Positions 1 to 8,893 of a stretch of DNA of 17,576 nucleotides are shown here, piece after piece; positions within the stretch are counted from its first letter, which is position 1; every line of letters starts with the position of its first letter. A program made the translations under genes and the position numbers. The DNA comes from Candidatus Nealsoniibacteriota bacterium. Its GTDB lineage: Bacteria; Patescibacteriota; Minisyncoccia; Minisyncoccales; PWPS01. The notes under the pieces were generated by a model that was not told the origin of the DNA, did no database searches, and saw nothing but the letters and a program-made list of their open reading frames with translations. The stretch is from positions 1 through 17,576 of the forward strand of contig PWPS01000044.1 of NCBI GenBank assembly GCA_003557065.1, read 5' to 3'.

Positions 1-173
1 GGGGTTACTTCCTTTATTTTCTTTAAAGCAATCATAGCCTCTGCACTGGTAAAGGGGCTAATGCCTATTAAGGCAGCAGCATCTGATGCACCAAAGGAAT
101 CCTTTCTTGCTAGTATGTATTCATCTTCAGTTAGGTCTACCATGTTTATAACTTCTTCTAATAATTCTTTCAT
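1..173 (-). CDS. YqaJ-type viral recombinase/exonuclease, N-terminal part (runs off the window)
   Basis: Only the first 57 codons are in the window; the gene continues past position 1. The ATG at 173-171 overlaps the TGA of the resolvase gene (ATGA) and follows GGAGG at 6 nt. Residues 23 onward read ARKDSFGASDAAALIGISPF, followed by TSAEAMIALKK. The R...G.SDAA..lG.SP......K pattern is typical of the start of YqaJ (lambda-exonuclease-like) nucleases. In that family these residues begin the PD-(D/E)xK fold, which degrades one DNA strand from double-strand ends for annealing-type recombination. The catalytic D and ExK residues lie outside the window and cannot be checked. Its place next to a resolvase, SSB-like protein and RecA-like ATPase fits a phage recombination pathway. 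Assignment rests on the N-terminal signature alone. Confidence 0.72.
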   Translation of the reverse strand, partial: MKELLEEVINMVDLTEDEYILARKDSFGASDAAALIGISPFTSAEAMIALKKIKEVT

Positions 174-673
174 TTCTTTCCTCCAAACGTTACGTAATGT
201 ACACCATGTCTGATAGCATCTTTAATGTGGTCAGTAAGTGTAACATTATTTAATTCATATTTGTTTCCTTTTTCTTTTATAAGTCCTTTATGTACTAGTA
301 TATTATCTGCCCAACGTTTCTTAACACTGGCTGCCATCTGTAGTGTAATAGGTATGCCCCTATAAAAAGCCTCTAGTTCTATAATACCTAATAACTTAGG
401 TGTTTCTAGTTTAGAATTAATTTGTGTCTTGGCTCTGTTTGCGTAGATACGATAGTCTTCTACTACCAAATGAACTCCGAAGCCTTGCATACTATCTATA
501 AGTTCTAAGTGCGCATGCCAATACTCTTCTTTTGTTTTGTACTGTGTGGCTTTAATCATACCAAATTTAATAATCTTTATGTTTTCTTTCTCTATTAAAC
601 ACCAACCTGTAATGCCTTTACCTTCTTCAAAGTTACCTGATGGGTCAATTGCTAATACATACTCACCCATCAT
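170..673 (-). CDS. RuvC-like Holliday junction resolvase
   Basis: The 167-aa product has an RNase H-fold resolvase pattern. Strand 1 carries Asp10 (VLAIDPSG) followed by GITGW. The second acidic residue is Glu72 (LVVEDYRI), and the C-terminal helix contains DHIKDAIRHG with Asp148, Asp152 and His156. These match the D-E-D(H) metal-binding set of RuvC-like nucleases, which cut four-way junctions and branched phage DNA before packaging. Two adjacent ATGs (673 and 670) follow AAGGAG at 4 and 7 nt, so the true start may be 3 nt downstream. It overlaps the polymerase stop by about 10 nt and is joined to the exonuclease by ATGA. A more general RuvC-like nuclease role is possible. Confidence 0.75.
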   Translation of the reverse strand: MMGEYVLAIDPSGNFEEGKGITGWCLIEKENIKIIKFGMIKATQYKTKEEYWHAHLELIDSMQGFGVHLVVEDYRIYANRAKTQINSKLETPKLLGIIELEAFYRGIPITLQMAASVKKRWADNILVHKGLIKEKGNKYELNNVTLTDHIKDAIRHGVHYVTFGGKK

Positions 674-2822
674 AAGGCTCCTTATCTGCCCAAGACTTTT
701 TACTTACTTCCATGTCTACTACAATAGGGATTGGTGTGTTTTGAATGTCTTCCATAATTGCTTTTATTTTAGGTAAGACTGCTATATCTGTTTTAGCAAT
801 CTCAAAAGAAAGTTCATCATGAATATTCATTTGGAACTTTATTTTATAATCGTAGTTACTTAGAAACCTATCTACCTCTATAATCTTTTGTTTAAGAAGG
901 GTGGCACTACTACCTTGTATTAAACAATTAATTAGTTTGTGGCCATTTAAGCCATAGTATCTAACTCCAAATAAATTAGTGCTATACTCAGATGCATTCG
1001 CCTCTGTGTAGCAATACTCATGATAGTTTTTAATACCAGGAAAAGCCTTATAGTAAGCCTCATCAATTCTTTTAATCTCATCGTCTGCTTTATCAGGAAA
1101 CATTTGTTTAAGTCTATTAAACTTTGAACCATAGTTCTTTGCAAAGTTAGCAGGTTTACCTACATCTGCTCTAAGTTCCTTAAACTTCTTACTGTGTGTA
1201 TGTACATCAGGGTATGCTAAGGCTGTTGTTGCTGCGTGTACATCAGTGGGGATCCAGAGTTCTGCATCCTCTGCTCTTAGCCATTGGTCAGTGTGTATCT
1301 TTTTAATGTCCTTTACATTAGTATAATCAAATAGTTTATTAGTAGTAGCATTATAACAATTGTAAGGCATATAAGCACGACATAAATTTTGGTCAGGCAT
1401 ACCTAATAAGATAGTATATATTGCTGTGAAGCGTAACTCTATTTGACTATAATCTAGGTATGCTAACAGGTCATACTCTCCACCTGTCACAATAACCATT
1501 CGTCTCGGGTCAAATAAAGGGGTACCGTTTGCCTTACTAATACCACGTCTTGGAAACTGTTGAAAATCTGATGTTACCCGTCCTGTAACTGTGCCTACTT
1601 GATTAATGGTAGTATATATTCGTGTACCTACAGGACCAAGTTCTCTTAAGAACCTTAGTAGGTATGTACTATACCACTTCTCTAATGTTCTAAGTTCTTG
1701 TACAATTTTAATAATGTCCTTAACTTCTTTTTTATCTATGGTAGGTAGTATAACATTTAAGTAGTCTGTGTTAGTAGACTTTAAAGTAATATTATATTTT
1801 TCTTTTATTAGTTCTTTTAATTTTTGATGTTGATTAGCACGTATGTTGTCTCCTAATAATGTGGCTAAGTTTTTCCTTCTTTTTATCATATACTTTTCCA
1901 TGTCTGCTTTTGCAGTTAATAGATAGTCACGGTCTACTTTGAAACCCACGCGCTCCATCTTAAGTAAGGGGAGTAGTAGGTCACACTCTAGTTGGTATGC
2001 CTGTTCTTGTTGTCTTGTTTTAACTACGTCTATTGTGCTGTAATATAACAGTAAGGTATATATAATATCGTAATAGGCATACTCTTTAAGAATGTCTATG
2101 TTAACTAGATTGTAGGGTATCTCATTACTGTTTATAAAGAACCCTGTCTTTTTATCAAGCACATCTTGTGGTAATGCAGCTAGCCATTTATTATATGCGT
2201 TTCTTATTTTAGTAGAGAGGACACTTAGTACTTCAAAGTGTTCCTTTTCTAATTCATCTAAGCGTGCTACACTCCAACCTGTTTCAATAGCCTTAAGTTT
2301 TAACATTAAGTTTTTATTATAATCTTTTGCTATTTGACTACGCTCGCTTTGTATTTTCTTCTCATGTGTCTTAGCATCTGCTGTTATGTACTGTGCGGTA
2401 TAGTCTTTCAGAGATAGAGGAGGTCCTCCATTATCTGGTGTTAAGGAGTCATGTGCAAACCTAATATTAAAAGTAGTATCAGCAAACTTAAGACCACCTA
2501 TATCTACGTGTATGTTCTTTAACATATGCAAATCAAATTTAATATTGTGTCCTATTATAGTACACTTATATTTTTTACATAGGTCCCACAATGCTTTAAT
2601 TGTTTGTTTACCTAAGGTACTTTTATTAAGGTAGACTAAATAAGACATTATGTTTTTTCCCACTCTCCAACCAAACTGGAATAGAAAGGGTTTGTCTTTA
2701 ATAATATGTAGTCCTGTTGCTTCTGTATCAATAGCAACAATAGAAGGGGTCATAGTCTTAAAGTCCTGTACCATTTCTAACAGGTCTGTTATATCTTTTA
2801 TCTCTCTTTTAAAAGCCTTCAT
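663..2822 (-). CDS. Family A DNA polymerase with 3'-5' exonuclease
   Basis: The 719-aa replicative polymerase of the operon. The exonuclease motifs are all present: Asp32/Glu34 (AIDTEATGL), Asp97 (GHNIKFDLHM) and Tyr248/Asp252 (YxxxD). The polymerase motifs are also intact: motif A DYSQIELR at 457-464, motif B around Arg551-Lys556-Phe560-Tyr564-Gly565 (GKPANFAKNYG), and motif C MNIHDE at 665-670. The residue aligned with E. coli Phe762 is Phe560. There is no 5' nuclease domain, as is usual for phage enzymes. About 60 residues lie between motif A and the DVHAATTA segment near 527, where PolA-type enzymes have a much shorter link. The start ATG overlaps the end of the primase-helicase gene. Family assignment is very secure. 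Confidence 0.96.
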   Translation of the reverse strand: MKAFKREIKDITDLLEMVQDFKTMTPSIVAIDTEATGLHIIKDKPFLFQFGWRVGKNIMSYLVYLNKSTLGKQTIKALWDLCKKYKCTIIGHNIKFDLHMLKNIHVDIGGLKFADTTFNIRFAHDSLTPDNGGPPLSLKDYTAQYITADAKTHEKKIQSERSQIAKDYNKNLMLKLKAIETGWSVARLDELEKEHFEVLSVLSTKIRNAYNKWLAALPQDVLDKKTGFFINSNEIPYNLVNIDILKEYAYYDIIYTLLLYYSTIDVVKTRQQEQAYQLECDLLLPLLKMERVGFKVDRDYLLTAKADMEKYMIKRRKNLATLLGDNIRANQHQKLKELIKEKYNITLKSTNTDYLNVILPTIDKKEVKDIIKIVQELRTLEKWYSTYLLRFLRELGPVGTRIYTTINQVGTVTGRVTSDFQQFPRRGISKANGTPLFDPRRMVIVTGGEYDLLAYLDYSQIELRFTAIYTILLGMPDQNLCRAYMPYNCYNATTNKLFDYTNVKDIKKIHTDQWLRAEDAELWIPTDVHAATTALAYPDVHTHSKKFKELRADVGKPANFAKNYGSKFNRLKQMFPDKADDEIKRIDEAYYKAFPGIKNYHEYCYTEANASEYSTNLFGVRYYGLNGHKLINCLIQGSSATLLKQKIIEVDRFLSNYDYKIKFQMNIHDELSFEIAKTDIAVLPKIKAIMEDIQNTPIPIVVDMEVSKKSWADKEPYDG

Positions 2823-5604
2823 TAAGTGTCACCACCTTTCTTATGTCCTTATCTTTTTTAATTTTTAGTATTGTTTTTCTAAATCGTTCAGTTGGATACA
2901 GGTTGCCTTGTCGTTGTGTAACAAAAAAGCCACGTAGTAATTCATTAACAACTTTTCCTATCTCATCATTCTTTAAACCTGTGATAGCAGACAGTGCTTG
3001 TCGTTGTATACTTGATGTTTGTGTTAATGCTATTACAAGGCCTGGGTTTCTTAAGTAAATATCTTGTAGGTATTGTATAGCCTCCTCATCTACATAGGCT
3101 AGTTTATGTTCCTCTTCAACATACTCCTTGAATCTAAAGTGGGAGTTATCATAAAGATTAATAAGATAATCTACAGCATAATCAACATGTTCTTTTAATA
3201 TGATTATCTTCTCATACTTCTTATCAGTTGATACCACATAGCCTGCAATAGCAATAGCCAAGCGTGTTATTTTTTTCCAGGTCTCTGTACCAAATAATTT
3301 AATATGACTATCATATGTTTCATTAACTTCATTAGCACGTTTAATAATATAGTCTTCCATATGTTTATTTATTTGTATTTGTTCTGCTGTTCTACTCCAT
3401 ACCCATCTGATTCTAGTTTCATAGGCCTCTTTAGGAAATGGTGTAGGTGGTGCCCAGTGTGGGTCGATAGCTAAGGTACCCTTATGAGGTAGTACAAGTA
3501 TCATATCAAAGCGTGCTATATCTTCAGGGGTACCTACTAGTTCTCTTATGACTTCAATACCATTTGGGTATGAGGCAATAGACTTTAAGTCTCCTGTGCT
3601 TTTTGTGTTTGTTAATGTTATCATTCTTACTAAGGCAGGTAGCATGAGCGTTCCACTAATACGTGTGATACGTACTTGGTTACTAGATTTTATATCAGTT
3701 AGTTCTCTTAGTATATCATCTTGACACTTACCAAGCTCTTCAAAGATAATAAGGTTCTTATGATTCTGTGGTATAAGACCTGCTTTAGTTTGATAACTAC
3801 CTCGTACTGTATTAGAACCTCCTATTAACCCGGCTCTTGTTGCGCTAGACCCTGCTAAGGATACAAAAGAACCTAGTTGATAGAGTTCTTGTAGTGCTAG
3901 TGCAGTAGTAGATTTACCTACTCGTGACTCTGCTACGATTAGAGTGTCTAAGTACCCTCTAACTAATACAGATTTAAAGTGGAAGTTTAAAACAGTATGG
4001 TATGAAAAGTCCACAGCCTGTATCAATTGATTGTATCCATCATATCCTATAAAACTCTTTAACATATTAGTTAGGGTTTCAATTTTTGTAGGTAAGTCTT
4101 CTTCTAAACTTATAAACATATTCAAATGCTTTTCTCTTTCAGTTGTTAGTTTAAAATTACTTACTGAATCAGCGGCTGCTTCTGTATGTATGATAATCAT
4201 TATTAAGGCTTGTCCTTTGTAAGGGTGGGGTATCAACTTATAAGTGGCCCTATATTTTTTACCACTTTCTAATTTAATACCTACACTATAGGCTGTAAAC
4301 TCTAAGGGTGTGTACTCTTTAGTATTCATTTCAAACGTATCTGTCACTGTGCTTTTATGTACCGCAGTAGTACTAGGTTTTTGAACACTAATGTAGTGTT
4401 CTTTTAAAGGTATGTGTAGTATACAACGTATGTTTTCTGCTATCTGACGTTCTGTAAAACTGTTATCAATTAATTTTAATACATCTTTACAAGTGTCCTT
4501 TGATAGTACCCACTCTTTAGTCTCTCCTAATATCATTTGATTATTCTGTAAGTTATCAGACACATTTGTTTTCTTTGCTATAATATTAGTGGGCATACTA
4601 AAGGTATCCTCATAGGTCCCAATAATTTGTATGTCACTTCTTAGTAGTCTGCCTTGTTGTTGTCCTGCTGTTGCTTCTGTTAGTGTAACAAGGGGGGCTT
4701 CTTTTTCTTTTTCTATTTGTAAATCTTCACTACTAAAAGAAGGCTGTAAATTAATACACTCTTTTAAATCAGCAGCGGTTTTGTTATATTTAACAAAGAA
4801 GTCTGTTATGTCTTCTCCTTTTTTCTTACACACATCATGAAAGGTGGTAACAACTCTTACATCACTGGCTATATCAAACAAGGCAGCAGCTAGTTTATGT
4901 GCGCCTTGTATACCGGGTGTATCATTGTCATAACATATAGCAATTTTTCTTTCTTTAAAATTATTTAATAGGTGTGGAAGCATGAGTTCACCACCTGTTA
5001 TGGTAATGGCGTTAAACCCATGGCTCCGTGCTACGGCCATATCTTTTTCACCAGCACATATTATAACCCACCTATGTTTATGACTTGTTTGCCACGTATC
5101 CCAAGGGATAATAAGCCCCATCATAGCTCCCTTTTTAGATTTAACCTTAGGGTTACCTTTAGGATTATAGGTACGCACATCAAGTACATAGTTTAATAAT
5201 GTAACTGGAAAATGAATATGGTTTGCATCATTGCTTTTTAGATGTAGTTCTTCTATAACTTTATCTGTTATACCTAATGAGTGTAGATATTGTAAACCTT
5301 CTTTAGTTAATGTTCTGGTACTACTCCAAGCGTCTATGTCTTCTACATAATCCCCAAACATATTCTTAATTTTAAGTGCAACAGTATAATCACAACCTAA
5401 AATCTCACTGATGAAGCCTACCTCTGATAAACTTTTACCACACGCTTTACAATGATACACGCCTTTATCAATATTTATATGGGCGCTAGCATTTGTTTCT
5501 TCGTATTCTATTCCATTACTTGTTTGATGGGGAAAGGGGCAGCACACTGCTGTCTCTTTCCTATCAAATAAAACGTTATTAAAATAGCATTCAAAGAAGC
5601 TCAT
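2809..5604 (-). CDS. Primase-helicase: zinc finger and TOPRIM fused to MCM-like AAA+ helicase
   Basis: A 931-aa protein. The N-terminus has a CHC2-type zinc ribbon (Cys22, His26, Cys52, Cys55). A TOPRIM domain at about 178-250 holds Glu186 (CAGEKD) and YDNDTPG with Asp226/Asp228, as in DnaG and T7 gp4 primases. The centre (about 410-740) is an AAA+ ATPase with Walker A at 558-565 (AESRVGKS), an SSATRAGLIGGS segment at 586-597, a Walker B-like LIIFEE at 618-623, a sensor-1 Asn in TLTNTK and ARFDMILVL at 697-705. SSA.aGL and the (S/A)RFD arginine-finger segment are MCM traits, unlike the RecA-fold helicase of T7 gp4. The C-terminus (about 835-931) looks like a winged helix. It probably unwinds and primes the fork for the adjacent polymerase. 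Confidence 0.88.
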   Translation of the reverse strand: MSFFECYFNNVLFDRKETAVCCPFPHQTSNGIEYEETNASAHINIDKGVYHCKACGKSLSEVGFISEILGCDYTVALKIKNMFGDYVEDIDAWSSTRTLTKEGLQYLHSLGITDKVIEELHLKSNDANHIHFPVTLLNYVLDVRTYNPKGNPKVKSKKGAMMGLIIPWDTWQTSHKHRWVIICAGEKDMAVARSHGFNAITITGGELMLPHLLNNFKERKIAICYDNDTPGIQGAHKLAAALFDIASDVRVVTTFHDVCKKKGEDITDFFVKYNKTAADLKECINLQPSFSSEDLQIEKEKEAPLVTLTEATAGQQQGRLLRSDIQIIGTYEDTFSMPTNIIAKKTNVSDNLQNNQMILGETKEWVLSKDTCKDVLKLIDNSFTERQIAENIRCILHIPLKEHYISVQKPSTTAVHKSTVTDTFEMNTKEYTPLEFTAYSVGIKLESGKKYRATYKLIPHPYKGQALIMIIIHTEAAADSVSNFKLTTEREKHLNMFISLEEDLPTKIETLTNMLKSFIGYDGYNQLIQAVDFSYHTVLNFHFKSVLVRGYLDTLIVAESRVGKSTTALALQELYQLGSFVSLAGSSATRAGLIGGSNTVRGSYQTKAGLIPQNHKNLIIFEELGKCQDDILRELTDIKSSNQVRITRISGTLMLPALVRMITLTNTKSTGDLKSIASYPNGIEVIRELVGTPEDIARFDMILVLPHKGTLAIDPHWAPPTPFPKEAYETRIRWVWSRTAEQIQINKHMEDYIIKRANEVNETYDSHIKLFGTETWKKITRLAIAIAGYVVSTDKKYEKIIILKEHVDYAVDYLINLYDNSHFRFKEYVEEEHKLAYVDEEAIQYLQDIYLRNPGLVIALTQTSSIQRQALSAITGLKNDEIGKVVNELLRGFFVTQRQGNLYPTERFRKTILKIKKDKDIRKVVTLNEGF

Positions 5605-5606
5605 GT

Positions 5607-6059
5607 TTAAAAGTCATCATCATTGCTATCGATGGCTTCTTGTACTGCAGTGTCTTGTGTCACTGGAGTCTCTTCACTTCGGGGGTACACCCCTTCTTTA
5701 TCATCACTATAATCTAAACCACTATAACCTTTATCATTAATCATTACTTCTATTGTTACTTTCTTTCCTTTGATTAATTTAATTAAGTCTTTTAGTTCTC
5801 CCTCTCCTTCTAAGTCAATGTTGCATGCTTTAATTAAGCGTGCTAATTTCCATTGAAGGAACGGTTTTGTAGGTTCAAAATAGTTTTCTACTACTGTCTC
5901 TTTATCTTTAGTAATAAAGGTGACTGCTAGGTATTCAGTACCTGTGTTGTTAGATACCACCATTTTTGCATCTTGTATTTGTGCATCATATTTACCTTCT
6001 GCAATTGTTGCAAACGATGATGGTCTAGCATTAGGTAATCCGTCGAATTTAATTTTCAT
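5607..6059 (-). CDS. DUF669-like protein, putative phage single-stranded DNA-binding protein
   Basis: A 150-aa protein beginning MKIKFDGLPNARPSSFATIA, with a predicted beta-rich core (KYDAQIQDAKMVV, TEYLAVTFIT, KVTIEVMIN) and a disordered acidic tail ending DSNDDDF. The layout resembles DUF669-type phage proteins found in replication modules, some of which are thought to bind single-stranded DNA. An acidic tail with a terminal aromatic residue is a common SSB feature used to recruit replisome partners. It sits 2 nt before the primase-helicase gene and overlaps the upstream gene by about 10 nt. The start follows AAAGGAG. The SSB role is inferred from layout and neighbours, not from a diagnostic catalytic motif. 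Confidence 0.6.
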   Translation of the reverse strand: MKIKFDGLPNARPSSFATIAEGKYDAQIQDAKMVVSNNTGTEYLAVTFITKDKETVVENYFEPTKPFLQWKLARLIKACNIDLEGEGELKDLIKLIKGKKVTIEVMINDKGYSGLDYSDDKEGVYPRSEETPVTQDTAVQEAIDSNDDDF

Positions 6060-6372
6060 TTTTATCTTCTCCTTTTTTTGGTATAACTTCTTCCTTATCT
6101 AATATCATAAGGTTTAATGCACCTGCAAAAATTTGGTGTAAAGCAGTTTCTTTTTTGTTTTGTTTCTCAATAATATTAGTGGTTAACTGTACATAATAGT
6201 CATGTGTTTCTTTATATGCACCTTCATAACTGGTTAACTTTTCTTTTAATAACTTTAGTTCTGTCTCATAGTTATTAGCAGCTAAGTCTTTATCATTAAT
6301 AACTTTTATTAATTCTTCTTTTGTTAAATCTTCTGTGTTTACATGTCCTGTTGTTTCGATTACATCTTCCAT
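6049..6372 (-). CDS. Small coiled-coil protein of the replication operon, function unknown
   Basis: A 107-aa acidic protein, not recognised. Residues about 18-70 are rich in Lys, Glu and Leu (ELIKVINDKDLAANNYETEL, then KLLKEKLTSYEG) and probably form a long helix or coiled coil. The remaining 40 residues are a mixed segment (QIFAGALNLMILDKEEV) with a charged tail. No transmembrane segment, signal peptide or catalytic motif is seen. AAGGAGG precedes the ATG at 6 nt, and the 3' end overlaps the DUF669-like gene. It may be an accessory or scaffold subunit of the recombination proteins beside it, but that is inference from position only. Confidence 0.7.
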   Translation of the reverse strand: MEDVIETTGHVNTEDLTKEELIKVINDKDLAANNYETELKLLKEKLTSYEGAYKETHDYYVQLTTNIIEKQNKKETALHQIFAGALNLMILDKEEVIPKKGEDKNEN

Positions 6373-6382
6373 AATAACCTCC

Positions 6383-7327
6383 TTATTGTATTAATGTGTA
6401 ATACATTTTCTTTAAATCTGTTAGGGGTATGTCTTCAATAACACACTCCTCAAAGCCGTGATCTTTTTTAAGTTCTTTCCACACGCTCATGTTTAGTTTA
6501 CTTTTCTTACCAAACTCTTTAATGAGTTTAATGTATTCTTCTTTTTGTGCTGCTTCTAGTATTGCTGGGTCTGCACCCTCTGATAAGTATTTCTTTAAAA
6601 TATTTAAAGTTGCACTATCAAACTCATATACTTCATCTCGTTTGAATGGGGTGTATCTAGACTTAAGTACTTGTGCCTTCGGTGCTTTACCTTCTTCGTT
6701 ACCTGCTTCTAGCATACGAAGAACTAAGTCAGGCTCATACTTTAAACCATCTTGTTGTATCTGTTGTTCTCCTAAAGAAACGACAACACTCTTCTGTGTG
6801 TTAGGGTCTATCTCCATTGAAAACTTTTCTTTAGTTCTTACAGTGCTGATGGTGTGTAGTTTATTAGACCTAATCAAATCAAAGATAAGAGTCTTTTCAC
6901 GTACAATCTCTGGTGTTTGCCATACATTAAAGTCTTTACCTGATGCTGATTTAGACAGGGCTGATACTCTATCTAATAAGCCACCCTCACGGTTCCACAT
7001 ATGTGATAGGGTATCTAGTATTAGTACCGTACCACCTAGTTCAATAGCTTCTTTTCTTTTCTTATCATAGTTACTAGGTGCATAGCCTTGTTCAGGTTCA
7101 ATATCTGTTTTATTAAAGGCTCCAAATTTTTCACCCGTGTGCATGGTGTACCCTTCAAACAAATCAAGGGACTGATTCTCTACATCGACTGCGTATATTT
7201 TATCCCAATCTTCTTCTAGTGCATGTGCTATCGCTAGAGCTAAGCCTGATTTACCTGTACCTGATAACCCTTCAATTAAGATAGATGCTTTAACTTTTTG
7301 TCTGGTTGCTTTTCTAAACGTATTCAT
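6383..7327 (-). CDS. RecA-like AAA family ATPase (phage recombination type, Sak4-like)
   Basis: A 314-aa P-loop ATPase. Walker A is GLSGTGKS at 20-27, and a Walker B-like strand TVLILDTLSHMW lies at 100-111. The first 200 residues fit the compact RecA-core ATPases coded beside SSB-like proteins in phage replication modules. Some of these (Sak4) promote single-strand annealing with their SSB. The C-terminal third (about 240-314) is mostly helical and unrecognised. The start ATG directly abuts the stop of the helicase gene, with AAAGGAGG inside that gene's last codons. Its downstream neighbours are the coiled-coil and DUF669-like proteins. The precise recombination role is inferred. Confidence 0.78.
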   Translation of the reverse strand: MNTFRKATRQKVKASILIEGLSGTGKSGLALAIAHALEEDWDKIYAVDVENQSLDLFEGYTMHTGEKFGAFNKTDIEPEQGYAPSNYDKKRKEAIELGGTVLILDTLSHMWNREGGLLDRVSALSKSASGKDFNVWQTPEIVREKTLIFDLIRSNKLHTISTVRTKEKFSMEIDPNTQKSVVVSLGEQQIQQDGLKYEPDLVLRMLEAGNEEGKAPKAQVLKSRYTPFKRDEVYEFDSATLNILKKYLSEGADPAILEAAQKEEYIKLIKEFGKKSKLNMSVWKELKKDHGFEECVIEDIPLTDLKKMYYTLIQ

Positions 7328-8893
7328 TTATTCACCTCCTTTCAAATGTTTTTTGTAATCATTAATAATGTCTATCTCTTCTGCGCTCTTACTTAATGAC
7401 TCCATTATATTAACCTCATAACTGTCCTTCATTATAAGGTGGTAAATGGTATGTTCTTTGTTTGCACGTTTTTTATTTGTTGCTACGAACCTATTCTCAG
7501 CTTGGTGTATGGTGCCTACAGGTGGGAACTGGTCTGTAAAGATAGCAACATCTGCGTTGTCTAAAGTTAAGGCTTCTTTACCTGCGTCTATGTTAATGAG
7601 TAGCATTTTAATACTACCCTCTTGAAATGCTTTTTTATTTTTGTCCCTTGTTATGAGGTCTTCTCGTCCTGTTATTAGATAAGGACACGCTAGTTCAGTT
7701 GATAGGTGACGTAACCACCTCGTGAACTTACTAAATATAATTATATTTTTATCTGGGTAGTCCTTTATATATTGTACTAGCCATGCTAGTTTAGGGGACT
7801 CACCTTTTAAACCTATTAACTCAGGGTCTAAACAAATTTGTCTTTCTCTTATAAGTGTATCTAAGATACCCACTGTGATAACTGTCCCTGTTTCATAGTA
7901 CTCTCTTAGTTCTTTAATATATTTCTTCTGTGCTACTGTCAAAGGAATGTAAACTGTTTGATAATCCTTTTCAGGTAGCCAAGGCATAACATCTTTTCGT
8001 TTACGATTGGTTGACATTCTGTTTAAGAACTGTAGTAGTTCTTGTTCTCGTTTTAAAGCACCCACCTCTACTGTATTTCTAGCACCTGTTTTTAGATATA
8101 GTGTACGTTCTTCTGTTTCAAAATAATAATATACAAACTTCCAATAGGATGTGAATACCTTAGGGTATAAAAAATGTAGTAACGTCCACGCCTCAACAGG
8201 TTCTTTAATTACACTAGTGCCTGTTAATATTAACTTATGTTTAATATGCTTTAGTTTAAAAATAGCATGTGTTGTTTTTATTTTCCTATTCCGTATACGG
8301 TGAGCCTCATCTAATATAACACCTTCAATATCTTTTCTATCTTTAAGGTGCACTATGTCTCCTAGTTCATAGGACTCCGACGATGCTTTATCTATATAGG
8401 TTTTAAGTTTCAAAGTATCATAACTGATTAAGGCGACACCTTCTTGCCATACATCTATTTTTTCCTTACGTTTTTTACTAGGTCCTGTTAGGATTGTTAC
8501 TTTGTAGTTTGTCCAAGTCTCTATCTCTTGTTGCCATTGATAGATAGCAGATCCTGGGCACACCACTAAAAATTTCTTAAGTCCTTTAACTTTAAAGGTA
8601 GTCAATGCTGTTGGTGTCTTACCTGTTCTGGGTTCATTGAAACAACCCGCATTATTGCGCGCTGCTAAAAATTTAACATCCTCTATTTGATAAGGTCGTA
8701 AACCTTTTACATCTTCTGGGTTTAATTCTCTTGTTGGTGGGGGTGTTAATGTATACTTTAAATTAAGTGTATCTAATAGTATGGGAGTTACAGGGAATAC
8801 TTCCCCACCTTGGCTTGTACCTACACCGGGTATGTTACTCGTCGCTATTAGTTTTAAAGGGGTTAATTTTAAGAGTACTTGTATTTGGTGCAT
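7328..8893 (-). CDS. SNF2-type superfamily 2 helicase/translocase
   Basis: A 521-aa protein with an SNF2/SF2 core. It shows LRPYQIEDVKFL (Q-like motif, 65-76), motif I EPRTGKT at 87-93, motif Ia VVCPGSAIYQWQQE, motif II DEAH at 195-198, motif III LTGTS at 223-227, motif V near LLINIDAGKEALTL (431-444) and motif VI QAENRFVATNK at 464-473. Motif VI differs from the usual QAxxRxxRxGQ in lacking the glycine and the second Arg in register. Such phage helicases act on DNA, probably in replication restart or strand exchange. The start is placed at 8893 because GAGGAGG lies 6 nt upstream; an in-frame ATG at 8908 lacks this spacing. It overlaps the previous gene by about 59 nt and abuts the RecA-like ATPase gene. 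Confidence 0.9.
   Translation of the reverse strand: MHQIQVLLKLTPLKLIATSNIPGVGTSQGGEVFPVTPILLDTLNLKYTLTPPPTRELNPEDVKGLRPYQIEDVKFLAARNNAGCFNEPRTGKTPTALTTFKVKGLKKFLVVCPGSAIYQWQQEIETWTNYKVTILTGPSKKRKEKIDVWQEGVALISYDTLKLKTYIDKASSESYELGDIVHLKDRKDIEGVILDEAHRIRNRKIKTTHAIFKLKHIKHKLILTGTSVIKEPVEAWTLLHFLYPKVFTSYWKFVYYYFETEERTLYLKTGARNTVEVGALKREQELLQFLNRMSTNRKRKDVMPWLPEKDYQTVYIPLTVAQKKYIKELREYYETGTVITVGILDTLIRERQICLDPELIGLKGESPKLAWLVQYIKDYPDKNIIIFSKFTRWLRHLSTELACPYLITGREDLITRDKNKKAFQEGSIKMLLINIDAGKEALTLDNADVAIFTDQFPPVGTIHQAENRFVATNKKRANKEHTIYHLIMKDSYEVNIMESLSKSAEEIDIINDYKKHLKGGE

Noticed and set aside
947..1144. 65-codon minus-strand frame within the polymerase gene
   Set aside because: It is out of frame inside the polymerase motif B/C region and has no independent initiation signal.
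6489..7070. 193-codon plus-strand frame
   Set aside because: It is antisense to the well-supported RecA-like ATPase, has no ribosome binding site and encodes a Ser/Cys-rich protein without recognisable features.
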